Part shown: positions 35,601 to 48,094 of the stretch, one piece after another | Position numbering within the stretch: position 1 is the first letter of the stretch | How the letters are laid out: every line of letters begins with the position of its first letter | Assembly: GCA_030248225.1 (NCBI GenBank) | Contig: JASANE010007194.1 | Span: 47,889 to 111,888 of the forward strand | Direction of reading: 5' to 3' | Length of the DNA stretch: 64,000 nucleotides | Source: Trileptium ribeirensis | Taxonomy: Eukaryota > Nematoda > Enoplea > Enoplida > Thoracostomopsidae | Translations under genes and position numbers: made by a program | Notes under the pieces: model-generated | Databases searched by the model: none | Seen by the model: only the letters and a program-made list of their open reading frames with translations | Told to the model about the DNA's origin: nothing

Positions 35601-38600
35601 ATGGGCTAATTTTTTTAATTAATTAAGTTTAATTTTAGTATTATACAGTATAATAGGTTTTAGAATTATTCAATGGGTCTAATTTACGGATTATTGAATA
35701 ATTATGAATTATTTAATTATTTTGGAATTATTTAATTAGGTTTAACTTTAGGGTAACTATTGTAGATATTGTGATTTGTAATTTTTACTGCTTTAAGTGG
35801 AGCAGCTGATTGGCTGGTTATGTCAGTTATTGGTATTTAAGATGGTCGGGAAGCTTTGTTACCGTCGATGTGGGTCTGTAGCTTGGGCCCGTAGAATGCC
35901 CTGTGGGATGTAAAAATATGGCCTCGTTTATAAAATATTTGGGACTCGTGTGTTGCTTAATATGATCGCGAGTACCAGTGCGAATTAATAAACAGTACCG
36001 CCGAAAATATATCCGACCAAACAACCTTTCGGCACGCTAAGCACGTTTCCAATAAGTTAGCATCAAACACGCAATAGTAAGTTGATTACAAAATAAATTG
36101 GATAAAACAGTTAATTTGGGTGTAACAATTTGCCATTTGTCAGCGACTTGTCTCTGATTGCAGCAGAGGCTATTTTAACTAACTAGTACGAATTTCCGTG
36201 GCTCGTATATTTTATCGCTTTATTTAATCATTTGACTATTTGCCGTGGCATATATGGGATTGAGGTTGTCGGGATTATCTCACTGATTTTTAATTCCCTA
36301 GTTTGGCTAGGCACAGTTCACTAGTGCATAGGTCCCGCTGGGACTGTAATCGAAGGAACGCCAGTGGGACAAGATCGAGCGTGTCATATCGTTTCACTCG
36401 AAGTCAGGCCCATTGTACTGCCAAGAACAGCAAAACGTGGATATTATGTTACTTTCGTGCAAGGAAGGGCATCAAAGACACCGTGCGACTGCAATCGAAG
36501 TGAAAACTACTGATATAGAAGCCGCTCTCCGACATGTCCCTCTAACTCACTCCTAAGTCGGAAGTCAATAGCCTTATGGCCACGAATAATGCGACAATGC
36601 AACACTAAAGTAAGTTATGCTCAAGCTTAAGAGTCTGTGTATTACAATTGCTACTAAATTATGAGACTATATAACATTGAGCTTTTAAAAACGATTCATA
36701 ATGCGATCACATATATTTCAGCACTAAACCAGAGTCTAAAGCCAATACTATTCCAATTAAAAATTGACCAAGGCGGAACTGAGATCAATGTAACACGTGA
36801 ACTCAAGAAAAAGATGATTAAATAAAACTTATACGATAATCAAGCACCAAATTTATTCGCTGAATAAAGCGATCCGATGCACATCGTTACTATATAAACA
36901 GCAGTAGTGCAAGATCTGAAAGTCTGTACCAAAAATTTAAGCCGGAAACACAGTGATGAACAAACTGTCGCGTTTAAGCCTGTATAACAATACGATTAAC
37001 AAAATAAAAGCTTAAAACCGCCCAAACTAAATGCCATCCTGCATACGTCTAAACCACATTTTTGAAACATGTTATAACGTCAGTAAGCAAAATTCGCAGC
37101 AATATGCGAATTAGAACAAGTAAGCAACAACCTACTGTTATACACCTAACAGAATTATTCAATGGGTTTTTTCTGCGAAATTTGGAATTTTATTATAAAA
37201 TAGGTAATATTTCAAAGTTAAATACGTTTAGCTTGTTTTATGTGTCGCGTTTCAATTTATAATCGAATAGAAAAAACTTATGTCTTCATGACTTAATGTT
37301 TGATAATTTAAATTTGTTTATAGCAAAATTAATGTCAAAACTTAATATTTTCCAATATTTCTCAAGGCGGGGAATGTTATATTGGCGCATGTTATTCGTA
37401 TATGACAGGTAGGTTATGCTTATAATTGTGCTCATTCGCACCTTTCATAAATACTAGATTCTACGCTGGAAGCGTTGGGTTGGTAGCATTAATCAAATTT
37501 TAGTTAGCAAAAATTAGCTTATTACTTTTATGGGAACGGAAACGAAGCTGTTGGGCAGCATTGGTGAAACCAATGATGTCATCCCACATCATGTATTTAA
37601 CGTAATGACCAATGATTTTGCACTGTGAACATATGAATTAAATCAGATTGGTTTTTTAATATGTTATATTTTGTAATAACAAAATGGGTCTTCTAGACCA
37701 TAAGACTCCAGCCCGAAAAATGTAAATTTTGACGAAACGCAGTTAATTTTAGTACCGCTGCAATCAGCTGGAGAGTAAAGTCACCATTAGAACCACATTT
37801 ATGACGAAATTTGATTTTTGTACAGTATTCGATACGGTTAGTTGAACGGTGTCAAAAACAGCTAAATTTTATTTTCACAGAATAGAGAAGGCTTAGGATT
37901 TTATTTAAATGGCCCTAGCTCCTTAAAGCTATGAATTAATTGCAACGATTTTGATATCATTATACTCAAATCATTAATGCGGTTTGAATGATAAATGATA
38001 CAATTACTGAGGACCATTTGGTGGCTATAGCTGAGAAGACCCAACAAATTTATAGTTTGGCTTTACGAGCGTATACTTCAGCCATACTTCTTCCACAAGC
38101 AAACCGCTTAAGGACAGATCCACTAATAAAATTTAAGCTGATTCTGTTTACTTATATCCTATCTCCAAACCATAATCGAAGTATGGCATTGGTTGACCCC
38201 TGATCCTGAACAGGTGGTGATATATGCATACCATTGTAGTTTAAGACGTGTAGATTTAAACGCTCTCAATAGAAAAACATTTAGCGGAATACGCCGATCG
38301 GTTGTTAAATTATTAGAGTTGCAGCAAAATTTCATAAATTACTCAGTTATATAATGCACATATTAGAAGTACTAGCTATGAGATGGGTTTTGTTATTTTT
38401 TATAAAAAAATTGAATTTTTTATTTTTGATTTTGAACATTTCATGGCGTGCGTACCTTATTCAGTATAGTGCCCATATGAATCTATCTATGGTTCCTAGG
38501 TGACACCTAGTCTTGGCTACACCATGATATAGTAAATGAGATTGTTCATCTTTGAGTTCAGAAGTTACGGTTTTCTCTGTAAATTTGAACGTAAAGCTTT

Positions 38601-39480
38601 GTGATCTGATCTTACAAAGCTTCATATATGCGCCCTATTATGTAGGTGCGAACATAATGTTTGACCGTTTGAATCTTAGACTGTGCATGCGAAATTTGGA
38701 GTAAAACATACAAAATTATGTAGTTGTAAAGATGTTTTAATTTTTTTTGCTTTTTAAAATTTAATATAAAAATTTAAAGCTTCGCTTTGCTAATACTCTA
38801 GCGAATGAGATTATGTTTAGACTTTTACCACGATTATATCTAGGAAGTTATGCTAGGCATAGGTTTAGCACAGCAGTGGTTATAAACAATCATGCTTAAT
38901 TTGGCTTACGTTGATGTTAAATACATTGCGAAATTGTCCAGACTAAAAATTTTCGGGCATGCATAATGTCCCAAAATATCCCTAAATCCGGTACTAACGA
39001 TTTTATTCGGTTGACTCTTTACAGTGCTTTACCGTGTATTTCACCAATAAATTTTCGTGTATGGTACGTTTCATCAAAGACTTCCAAAATGTCGAAGACA
39101 CTTTGGATTTCATTATTATGCACGCATACAAGGACCTGTTATATTATTTGGTATAGTAAGTGAAACGAAGGGAGTGGAGCTTCCACTGAGTTCGCTAGGG
39201 GGAAAATCGTGAAAATTTCTTTTTGTCTGTCGCTGTCATATAACTGCTCAACTTCGGGTGAATATATTTCGTTAAATTTTTTGTTCGATAACAAACGTGA
39301 TGACGAAGGGCCGTTGACTTGAACGCTAATATTAATATTTCGACCGATCTTCCGGGTCAAAATGGCAATATATAATTTATTGTTTGAAGGGTTTTTTACC
39401 AAACTTGAACCATTCGGGTACCAGTTTTTCGCAGCACATATCTCGCGACGCTGACTTCTTATCGACAATATCAGCTCATC
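32641..39480. other. Large intron 5 of tomosyn, mostly unrecognised
   Basis: About 10.5 kb separate exons 5 and 6. Most of it is AT-rich. Very A/T-rich TTAATTTAGAATT-type sequence lies at 35150-35340 and 35590-35760. A slightly GC-richer block at 36300-36540 has coding-like but broken frames (RTAKRGYYVTFVQGR in one frame), which could be the tail of an old LTR element integrase. That is too weak to assert. Nothing else recognisable. Confidence 0.5.
35379..35455 (-). repeat. tRNA-derived (SINE-like) sequence, minus strand
   Basis: On the minus strand ATCTCTGTGGTTTGCGCATT (A-box-like) is followed about 30 bases later by CCGGGTTCGATCCTTG (a near-perfect B box). T-stem and acceptor pairing are poor, so this is a tRNA-like SINE head or pseudogene and not a working tRNA. 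Confidence 0.5.
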
Positions 39481-39890
39481 GAGATGTGCAGCGTTGCTGA
39501 ACAATACTTTTGTGGGACCACTCCTTGGTCCGCTATGTGCTCGAATATGGTTCGTCGATACTTTGTCACTAATGTAGATTTTTCATATTTCGGTATGCTA
39601 TTGTTTGTCTGGTATAATATGAAGCACGATAGGTACGATTGTTGTGTTATTTGGAGTCCAACTTTAATGGGGTTTTAAAAATTTTATGGACTACGATCAC
39701 GCTTTCCTAAACGTTTCCTGTTTGATTTGTGTATTGCGTGCAAGCCATCAAGAATAGTCCGTATATAGGTTTCTCGGTACGCTGAATACGGCGGTTTGGA
39801 TAGAGTTCAGCACAGTCTAGAGAAGCAGAGGTTTTCAATGGGTATATTGTCGATAAAACTGATTTTCAGAATAGTCTGTCATTAGTAGTT
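39480..39890. repeat. Dispersed long repeat, copy 1
   Basis: Shares ordered words with 48100-48560: TTTTGTGGGACCACT, then TGG(T/A)CC, AATATGGTT, TATTG(C/T)TTGTC, then CATCAAGAATAGTC and TATATAGGTTTC, and CAATGGGT. It lies in intron 5. Copies are diverged and lack clear ends, so the element class is not known. Confidence 0.6.
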
Positions 39891-40532
39891 TGGCTAGATT
39901 GTTAAATGAAAGTGATGTGGGAATAAATTGTTTGTGTGTAGAAAAAGTGTTCCCTTTACACGGTCCCACAGAAATTAGAATTGAACCCATTCTGCGGCAA
40001 ATCTTACTATTTACTTGTTATCGCCAAGGCGGAAACTGGCGAGATCCAAATGACCATGCCTATATAAATTTTATATGTACAGTAACACCGCTACAATCGA
40101 AAGCAACGTGTTATAAGGTTATTCTACATTACAAGTCTTGCAGACATTGCTGTGAGTCATTCCCAGCTTAAAGAGATCAAAAGATTATGTCCAGTGATTA
40201 GCGACACAGTCGATCTGAATCTAAGTCGAGTAATATTGAGTTTGCATAGGTAGCTCTGCCAGCATTTGTCATACACTGGATAGACGATTTTCAGCTGTCA
40301 CAACTACCTGTGGATTCCCACCTGATTACAAGTTCTCTAGATGGAAACGTGATCACTATAGATCTACCGAACCTATCATAGAGTGGAAGACAAGGTTCAG
40401 AGCCAACAAAAGAGAGCCCAACCTAGCCATTTCGCCCGATCAGTAGTTCCCATCGAAACTGGTGTCAAAATTAATGTTACTATCTTATGAAGATTACAAA
40501 TTTCTTTAATAGTTCAACACAAGAAGAGAGTA

Positions 40533-40640
40533 CAGTACTCGCCAAAAATGACTGTTGTTGGTTAGTGAATCATTCGAAATTCGTTCGAAAAATTAAGATT
40601 TTACTCGATAATTCTTCGAAATTTGTTGGAATTTAGTTCG
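40533..40640. mobile_element. CAGTAC-family MITE, left part only
   Basis: Begins CAGTACTCGCCAAAAATGAC followed by TTCGAAATTCGTTCG words of the GAACGAA subfamily. No inverted right end is found within 300 bp, so the copy appears to be truncated on the right. Confidence 0.6.
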
Positions 40641-41209
40641 ACATTGTTTTTCGCTTCTCGTATTATCATTATTAATAATTTTATCTATTACAATATATGT
40701 AATGTTAACAAAATTATTACGTTTTGTACATACATTAAATGTGTACAAGTTTTGTAAGTTATAGATGTAATGAATTGCTAAATTTAGTTTCGGCATTGTG
40801 GCTGAGGACTATAATAATGGAACAGCAGAATTGGTGCACAGGCGATGTAATCTGTCGAATATAGGATGCGGCGTTATAAATTTTACTACAAGCTACATAT
40901 TTACTAACGCGTGATTTTAAAATTACAGGGACTTTGAAAACTTGAAATTTTTATTTGTGCCCTTCACTGTAGTTTGCAGTGATGTTCAGAGAGTGCCACG
41001 AGCCCACGCTTGCTATCAGAATCGATGCTTATGTTTTCGTTCCTGCAGTCTGATCTTATAATAGTGACTGAACACATGGAAATATAGAGTTCAGCCTGAA
41101 AAACTAATGTTAGGCTGCCTTAAGATACATAATATTGCTTGATTTGGACGGTTCAAAAAAGAAACCATTTCTAGTACCTTGGCGGTCATGTAGACCCATA
41201 CGTAGTATA

Positions 41210-41438
41210 CAGTACTCGCCAAAAATGACCGTCGCATTTCGAGCGAGCGAGTTCGAGCGAGTCGCGAGCGAGTCTCGAGCGAGTCGCGAGCGAGTGGCTC
41301 GCTCGAGATTTCGCAACTATTTAAATTAATAGAAAATTCTATTTTTAGAACAAATTTATTTCGAGCGAGTCGCGAGCGAGTCTCGAGCGAGTGTCGAGCG
41401 AGTCGCGAGCGAGCGACAGTCATTTTTGGCGGGTACTG
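41210..41438. mobile_element. CAGTAC-family MITE with expanded subterminal repeats
   Basis: A 229-bp copy with left CAGTACTCGCCAAAAATGAC and right GTCATTTTTGGCGGGTACTG, flanked by TA. It is 65 bp longer than the 4371 copy because both subterminal blocks contain extra CGAGCGAGT units (five or so on each side). The AT core is practically the same. In tomosyn intron 5. Confidence 0.9.
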
Positions 41439-41454
41439 TAGTTTGGTTATATTG

Positions 41455-41730
41455 TTTTGCGTGCAGGTAATCAAGAATGGCGTAATATGGGTTTCCGCAC
41501 ACTATCTTATCTCATTTTGATATCACGAGTCCATTACGAATACTTCGCGCGTTTACAGTTGTTTTCCATGGGTTTATGATCGACGACGTTTTAGTGTTTC
41601 AATGGGTTTAGGATTCCTGAAGATTTATGGTGGTATATACATCAAACATAAAGCATGTTATCACATTTAATGACATGTGAAAATACTTTCGCTCCGTTTC
41701 ACACTCGCTTGTAACTTGTAAATCACATTA
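41455..41730. repeat. Dispersed long repeat, copy 2
   Basis: GTGCAGGTAATCAAGAATGG, TCAATGGGTTTAGGATTC and CATCAAACATAAAGCATGTT parallel the order of similar words at 48385-48900, ending in both places at a CGCTCCGTTTCAC(A/C) segment near (T/C)CGCTTG. A second dispersed copy inside intron 5. Confidence 0.6.
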
Positions 41731-42156
41731 TATCTGGTTTTGCGGGCATTTTATTAGTCGGTAACCACTTCTAATATGACGGGTACGCAAAAGTTTCAGG
41801 ACACACAGTCTGTGGCCGTGTAAGTAGCATTATAATTGGTTTAAAAATACCTTTGCTGGAAGCTGTTGTAATTTAACCGTCAGCCGACTTTTACTCTACT
41901 GACCATCCAATAAAGAACGACTGGTACCCAAATTTGCCGGTGTCGGTATCACGTGTTAATTCGCTTTTCGAACGAACAAACATCCGATAGATTCACCTAT
42001 CCGGGACCAACTGCTTATATAAAGATTCGAAAAGGTTTCGAACAAATTAAAAAAACACGCTTCAATTTAGATCAGTTATGTATTTTGACTATCTTTCGAA
42101 AAACTACTAGTATATTACTGTTCACACATTTATTTTATGCTGTTTTTTTATTTAAG

Positions 42157-42308
42157 CGAGGAATGGATAATTTTCGCCGGTGGTCTTCCCGCTAAAATGG
42201 GTTGTCAGCACGGAGTGACAGTGCTTCACGGCAAATCAACGACTGTTCTCGAGATGGAACATAATGTTGTTTCTTTTGTATCACTGTGTCATTCGCCTCA
42301 TTTAACAG
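42157..42308 (+). CDS. STXBP5/tomosyn: Tomosyn exon 6 (WD40)
   Basis: Encodes EEWIIFAGGLPAKMGCQHGV, TVLHGKSTTVLEMEHNVVSF, then VSLCHSPHLT. The HGKST-x-VLEM motif is diagnostic of tomosyn and Lgl-like proteins. Acceptor TTTAAG, donor ACAG|GTCAGC. The first base completes an Asn codon from exon 5 and one base (G) carries to exon 7. An alternative reading through the donor meets a stop within seven codons, which supports the splice. Confidence 0.95.
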
Positions 42309-42663
42309 GTCAGCCGAGTTTCGGGTGATAATAACCAATAATTTAACTGCAAATATATTATTTTTGTAGTATGTTCTTATTATAATAAATTACTATAATA
42401 ATAGTACAGAAAATATGGTAAAATTAAAAATTAGATCATTTTGTTTAGCAGCATAGGTATTCAATTCACACCACAACCTAATTGAAAATTTACTTTAACA
42501 ACTTTATTTCGGTGTACTTCTGGTGGTAGGGATCCGAGCTTCCTCAAAGCGGTCTATTGTGCAAAAATTCTCTTTGCCCGCCTGTAACACGTGTAGATAC
42601 ATATCTCTTCGATGCATTTTGCAAAGTTTTCATTCGCTGCGTAAATATAATGTGTATAGTATT

Positions 42664-42832
42664 TAGCCACGGCCAGAAATAAGTGCAAAATAATCGATCG
42701 AAATTTCCATCGATTTCGATTAAACGAAATTTCTATCGATTTCGATTAAACGAAATTTCGGTCGATTTCGATTAAACGAAATTTCGGTCGATTTCGATCG
42801 TTTTCGATTGTATTTATTTCTTGCCGCGGCTG
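42664..42832. mobile_element. MITE of a third family (CAGCC termini, GATTTCGATTAAACGAAAT units)
   Basis: Left end (C/T)AGCCACGGCCAGAAATAAG, right end, inverted, CAGCCGCGGCAAGAAATAAA. The interior contains four direct repeats of TTTCGATTAAACGAAATTTC-like units, 32 bp apart. The TA at 42833-42834 fits a TA target site. In tomosyn intron 6. Confidence 0.75.
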
Positions 42833-43397
42833 TAGTGCCTCTCTGTATGTAGCTTTTTACTCGCGGGTCTCCAATGGATTTTGTTAGTGTACCCAATTCT
42901 CACAAAGCCAACAAGAATTGGAATGTTTTTGATGTTGGTGATTTGGATTTCCTCAGCATGGTAAGCTATAACTACTGTTTCTAACGGCATCGCATTAAAA
43001 AATATAGCATCCACTGAGTTACAGATTTGCTGTTCAACTTTTTTTCAGAGCAGTAGGTTTTGAGCTATGACTCAAAAAGTATATATTTCGACAGATAAAA
43101 ATTTTCAAAATTTTGATAATGTTATAATTATTGCTTGCAGAGAATGACGACCGGCTTATATTGTATCACAGAGGTAGCCAGAATACTTGCAGGGAAACCG
43201 CCTGATTAGAAATAAAAACAAAAATTATAAAGTTGTGAGTGTTAATTCGCGAATATTATACGAAAATAACAAGTTACACTGTGTTTTTGTTCGTGTTGTG
43301 GCTGCTGTTAGTATAACAGTGAAACAATATGTACCGTTTCTTACTCTGTAGTAGTAAGGCTAAAATACGGATAACTGATTATTTTTGATTGTTTTAG

Positions 43398-43470
43398 AAG
43401 CTCAAGATCCTTATGCCCTTGCCGTTCTGCTGCAAAGCGACTTGATTATAGTAGATCTAACAACACCTGG
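43398..43470 (+). CDS. STXBP5/tomosyn: Tomosyn exon 7 (WD40 strand)
   Basis: Encodes AQDPYALAVLLQSDLIIVDL then TTPG. The DPYA-x-AVLL-x-DL-x-x-VDL pattern is the tomosyn blade strand after HGKST. Acceptor GTTTTAG, donor CCTGG|GTGAGT. Its first two bases complete a Glu codon with G from exon 6. It ends with two bases of a Gly codon. Confidence 0.95.
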
Positions 43471-43934
43471 GTGAGTTGATATGCTGTTATATTTTGAGCT
43501 AAAACAAGATTCATTCGAAGGTTTTATCGTCCACCTAATAGGTATAATTAATAGGTATGGATAAATCTCCGTAACCGTAATCATTGCATTATATTTACTA
43601 TAGCGGCACCCCGCATTACTTCCAATAAATATTGCAAATTTTTGGTAACAAAATAGTGATGAGTTTTAAAAATTTTGCTGTTAAGGCATACTTTTTGCTC
43701 AGCTATATTCTAAGTCATAGAGTCTGATGTACCCAAACATTACAATATTATGATCAGTATTGTCAGCTTTAGTTCTCAAATCGGTCATGTCGCTGTGTCA
43801 GGATTACCAATGATTCAGTGGGATTGAAAATGTGTCGCTCGATACGGGCATAATGTCGACTTTTTGGTTCATAAGTTGGTTTGATTCGGTTGTGAAACTT
43901 TTATTTCGTTTATTGTGTCAGTAGTGTATATTTA

Positions 43935-44173
43935 CAGTACTCGCCAGAAATGAGTGTCACAATTCGAACGAACGAACATCGAACAGAAATCGAACAAAGT
44001 TTAATTATTCTCGAACACTTTTCGAACAACTTTCGAACAAATTTAAAAAAGTGCGCCAAAATTTCGAACAAATCTCGAACAAAATTCGAACAAAATTTTG
44101 AATTTATCGAGCGAACATCGAACGAACTTCGAGCGAACATCGAACGAACAGCACTCATTTCTGGCGAGTACTG
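43935..44173. mobile_element. CAGTAC-family MITE, GAACGAA subfamily, intact
   Basis: Left CAGTACTCGCCAGAAATGAG, right CACTCATTTCTGGCGAGTAC then TG; TA on both sides. Nearly the whole 239-bp interior is (A/T)TCGAAC-type words in both orientations. Best preserved member of this subfamily. In tomosyn intron 7. Confidence 0.92.
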
Positions 44174-44209
44174 TACGTGCGAGCTTCTCTAGCCGCTCAA
44201 AATTTTATC

Positions 44210-44580
44210 AGGGGGCATCATCGTGGCCCGGCCTCGATCGAAAATGGGGTCTGTCTGATTTTGTCAGGGGGTCGTGAGCTGGGAGGGGGCTGCCAGGCCG
44301 ATATCTGAAATTTTCAAAACTTAATATTTTTCAGCCAAAACGTTAAAATTTTTAATAAAAATGGCGGAAACGTTGGAAAAACATCGTTATTGAGGTTAAA
44401 ACCAACCTTTCAACCACTTTTGGTGAAAGCAATAAAAAATTTTAGCTTCAGAAGGGTTTTTGTATAAAATTTTGTCAATTTTTATGTCTACTGGGGCTTT
44501 ACTGTGGAAGCCAAAAATTTTGCCAGGGGCCCCAATGGCAGGCACCGGAAAATGCCAGGCCCGCACTCCGTTGATTTGCA
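44210..44580. repeat. G/C-ended element debris in intron 7
   Basis: Two GC-rich ends (ATCAGGGGGCATCATCGTGG on the left; GGGGCCCCAATGGCAGGCAC on the right) enclose an AT-rich middle with many AAAATTTT words. It lies directly after the MITE and before exon 8. No target duplication was found. Confidence 0.45.
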
Positions 44581-44659
44581 TTCCATACTTTGTAAAAGGT
44601 TTTGTTGTCTTATTCAATGCTTTTGTGTACGTTGCAATAATAACATTATGCAGTTTTAG

Positions 44660-44807
44660 ATATCCTTGCTTTGAGAGTCCATACGCAATTGATATGCACG
44701 AGTCGCCCGTAACATATTGTACATATATTGCTAACATTCCCGGTGACGTCATATCTTCGCTGTATTCAGTTGGTTCTAAACAAAAGCGCCATGGATTTTC
44801 TGAACAA
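44660..44807 (+). CDS. STXBP5/tomosyn: Tomosyn exon 8 (WD40)
   Basis: Encodes YPCFESPYAIDMHESPVTYC, TYIANIPGDVISSLYSVGSK, then QKRHGFSEQ. FESPY-x-(I/L)-x-(I/M)HESPVT-x-C is one of the most conserved tomosyn stretches, as is LYSVG...KR-x-G(F/Y)S. Acceptor GCAGTTTTAG, donor GAACAA|GTATGC. One base completes the Gly codon from exon 7; the exon ends in phase 0. Confidence 0.96.
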
Positions 44808-45434
44808 GTATGCATTAGCCTTTCATACTAACTATAAATTATTGTTATGGCTTTGGGAGCTAAGGTACACGCCTGAAGATCTGAAAGTGTTTCTTCAGCT
44901 ATTCGCTAGCGTCGTCTATTACCTTTGGTGGTAACCTTTACAATAGAAATTGCTCAAAACATAGCACTGTTCGATGCTCGCACACTCTTTCCTGTCAAGT
45001 TATTATTGATGGTGCTCAATTAAGTCGTTGCTAGCGTGTACAGTAGCTCAAATGTTGACGCAGTTTCTGTATTAGTCGGTTAAGTAATTTTTTTAGCGAG
45101 CTTTTCCAAATTGTTTGAAATGTACCCGAGGGAACCTAGCCTTGGTTCTTTTGTTGATCATTGGAATACAAGGAGTCGTCAAATATACTTTCTCCAGGTT
45201 TAGTCTTGTGAACTACACGGTAAAACACACTCAACAATAGGATGAACACAATATCGAAGGAAACTACAAAAATGTTAATTTGGTAAATCATCTCTATACA
45301 AAATTTTTCGCATTTGTCGCAGCGTACATTTCAAAGCTTTCTGTCAGTCGAGTTTGTCATGCGGAGTGCGTTTGCAGGCGCGTTGGTATTCGCTCGCTTC
45401 GTGAGGTCCGTGATGGAACCGAGCAAAAGAGTTA

Positions 45435-45500
45435 ACTGCGTAGTGGCCAGCGTACGAGACTCGGAGACCAACGATCTAGGTTCAATCAGCCGCCGCGAGA
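45435..45500 (+). repeat. Weak tRNA-like sequence in intron 8
   Basis: GTTAACTGCGTAGTGGCCAG (A-box-like) is followed by GATCTAGGTTCAATCAG (B-box-like) about 30 bases later. Both boxes are imperfect. Possibly a tRNA-derived SINE head; this is the weakest of the four candidates in the window. Confidence 0.3.
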
Positions 45501-46498
45501 AATGTTTGTTCAAGATTGTTCGAAAATAAGCATTAGTTTAGGAAAGCAAGGGTTAGTCAATATCTGGACCTTAGGGTGTAGGGGTTACGATCCCCTAAGG
45601 GTTGGACCCCAGCCAAACCGCTTATGCTGCAACTACTGCAGGATGGGTGCACAGAGATGGCAAATGAGGTAGGATAGGTAAAGACGTCAATTATTGATTC
45701 TATTATATAGATTTTATTCTATCACTCATTTTGCTAGAATCAAATCCATCTAAATAAATCAAATTATAATCAATTCAAGTGAATTTAAGTCGAGATTTCT
45801 AGAATTTATTCGACATTTTAAACCAAATAGCGACATTAAATAAATTTTCGTGATGTGTCCAGTAACTTTAACAAAATTTATGCTGCAAAAACAATAAATT
45901 ATACTGTATTTTATTTGATGTGGTGTCCATTCTGGCAGAACTGATTCTGTCTAGAATTGATTCTAGCATATATTTCTACCATCTCGCTGCACACATCTTA
46001 CAGTGGTTGCCATGATACTCTCCCCTCCCCCGCAACATTTTAGCTGTAATTGGCAAGAATAGGGTGAGATTTGGCAGAAACTTCTGTAAAATTTTGAAAA
46101 CGCATGGGAAGTTGGAAAAAATTTACCATAAAATCGGCAAAATGGGGATTTTGAGTTCACAAAAATTTAAGAGCTTTGCCCCCTTCGCCTCCGGAGGACC
46201 TCTCCCCTACGAAGGTGGATCTTCGACATATATGTTTTGGACTATTCCTCGATCAATGTCTCTGTACGTGCATAAAAGTGATACATTGTCGCAGCCTGCA
46301 TTGCGGGGCATTAGTCGAGTATGTTCATTCTGGTGATTAAAGGGCGGGAAGGCAAAATTAACCTCGTTACTGAAGCTGAATCACCCAAATTATCAACAAA
46401 TTACTCTATACAAGCCTGTTTCGAGGATAAAAGACTACTATACATACACAATGTTATGATTTTATATTTAACGACTACAGGGGCAACAATATTGCATA

Positions 46499-46657
46499 CA
46501 GTACTCCCAAAAATCACCGTCGCATTTCGAAAAAGCCGCGTGCGAGTGGCTCGCTCGATATTTCGAAACGATATCAATTAATGGTAAATTCTATTTTTAG
46601 AACAAATTCATTTCGAGCGAGTCGCGTGCAAGCGACGGTCATTTTTGGCTGGTACTG
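46499..46657. mobile_element. CAGTAC-family MITE, GAGCGAG subfamily, with terminal changes
   Basis: Left CAGTACTCCCAAAAATCAC, right GGTCATTTTTGGCTGGTACTG. The TA target is kept on the left and is TG on the right. Core and subterminal words (GAGTGGCTCGCTCGA, CGAGCGAGTCGCG) match the family. In tomosyn intron 8. Confidence 0.82.
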
Positions 46658-48094
46658 TGCTATTATTGGTACTGCACTACACTGCATGCAGTTGACTTTT
46701 TAGCGCACAGTTACATGATTCTGTAGCTAAGCCACTTTTATGCAGGCACATAGCTCTTTGCGCATAAATTTTCGCACAAAATACTGAGTTTTTCGCGTAC
46801 CTTTATAACTTTAGAGCCGTATGTGTGTGCAGTAATCTCATGCAAACTGGTCTTTTTAGCGTGTAAATTTGTTCATACGGTAGTTATTTCTCTGGGAACG
46901 ATGGGTTTTCTCAAATTTGGTGAACGTTCTGATAACTGGTATAACACTACGTTTAGAGCACAACTGGATTACGCTGTGTCATGTATTTAACAATAATAGT
47001 AATGCTATAACAATTATATTTAGTTTGTACAAACCTTGAATGTTTATTTATTGCATGATTGGTCAATACCATTGTACGATGCGTAATTCCGTTGAGCCAG
47101 TTCAAATGTATTGCCAGATGTTTCCTAAACAGAAAAAGGTTGTTTATTGTTGGTTTAAGTTCAGAGCTTGAGGGTTGGATTTTTAATACCCGTGTTATAG
47201 AAGGGACACCAGTGGTTCGTTCTGTTTGGAAAAATTGTGGGCTTCTTGTGCGTTAAATCTTTAGTAAATTCTAGAGTTGGGAGGAGTCCAGATTTTTCAT
47301 CCCGCCGAGGTGGAAGTTAAATAAACATTCTTTCAATACGCGTTAAGTGTAAGCCTGATTGCAACGAAAATCCTAGTAGTTTACATGATCATCTCTGAAG
47401 TTGCTTATAAACAAATATTTAAATATGAATGCGGCCATAAATACATTAAAAAATACAATTTATGAATTATCAGACCAAGCCTACATATTTTTGTCCGTGA
47501 ATGTCGCCTAGAGAACCGTACTTGAGTTAGTTCCTTAATTTTTTTTACTTTGTATCTTTTTTTACTTGAGAAAATATTGCGACATTCCGAGCTCATGAAC
47601 CTTTGTTGTGAAAACGGTAAGCGCCTGTCGTAAACTGCTACACTTTTAATATAAGCGTCTACTGCAGAAATTGTTTAATTTACTCAAAGCTTATGCTGAA
47701 GGAGAGCAAAAATTACTAGCTAATTGTTAGCAAGTGTAAACCCAAAGGTTTCTATTCGTACTACTAAGGGCCGATTATAGTCGACTATGCTGAAGTGCGT
47801 GACAGTCCTCAACTTTTCATATTATCGCCCGCGGTAGGTCGCGGTCGTTTTCGCCCTTACCCATCCCAGGTATTCAACTCACCGACTTATACCTAACCCA
47901 GGTTCTTGACCAACTAAGCTCAGACCCTCCCCAGGTTTGCGACCTACTACATTCAGACACAAAGGTTTTTGAACCAGTATTTCAGAACCCCAGGGTCCAG
48001 TAAAAATTAATTTCGCGATACCTCGTAATCATTAAAGTCTAGCAATAGATCGCGACGCAGGCTTCGTATTAAAAAATGGAGAATACCATCGAGA

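Noticed and set aside
36300..36540. Possible LTR-retrotransposon integrase tail (GYYVTFVQGR region)
   Set aside because: Only a short weak resemblance in changing frames; no integrase core, RT or LTR found.
39139..39504. 121-codon minus-strand open frame
   Set aside because: Overlaps the edge of a dispersed repeat. No recognisable motif; I could not support a product.
44396..44815. 139-codon minus-strand open frame
   Set aside because: It lies antisense over tomosyn exon 8 and the G/C-ended debris. The plus-strand reading is strongly conserved, so the minus frame is a shadow.
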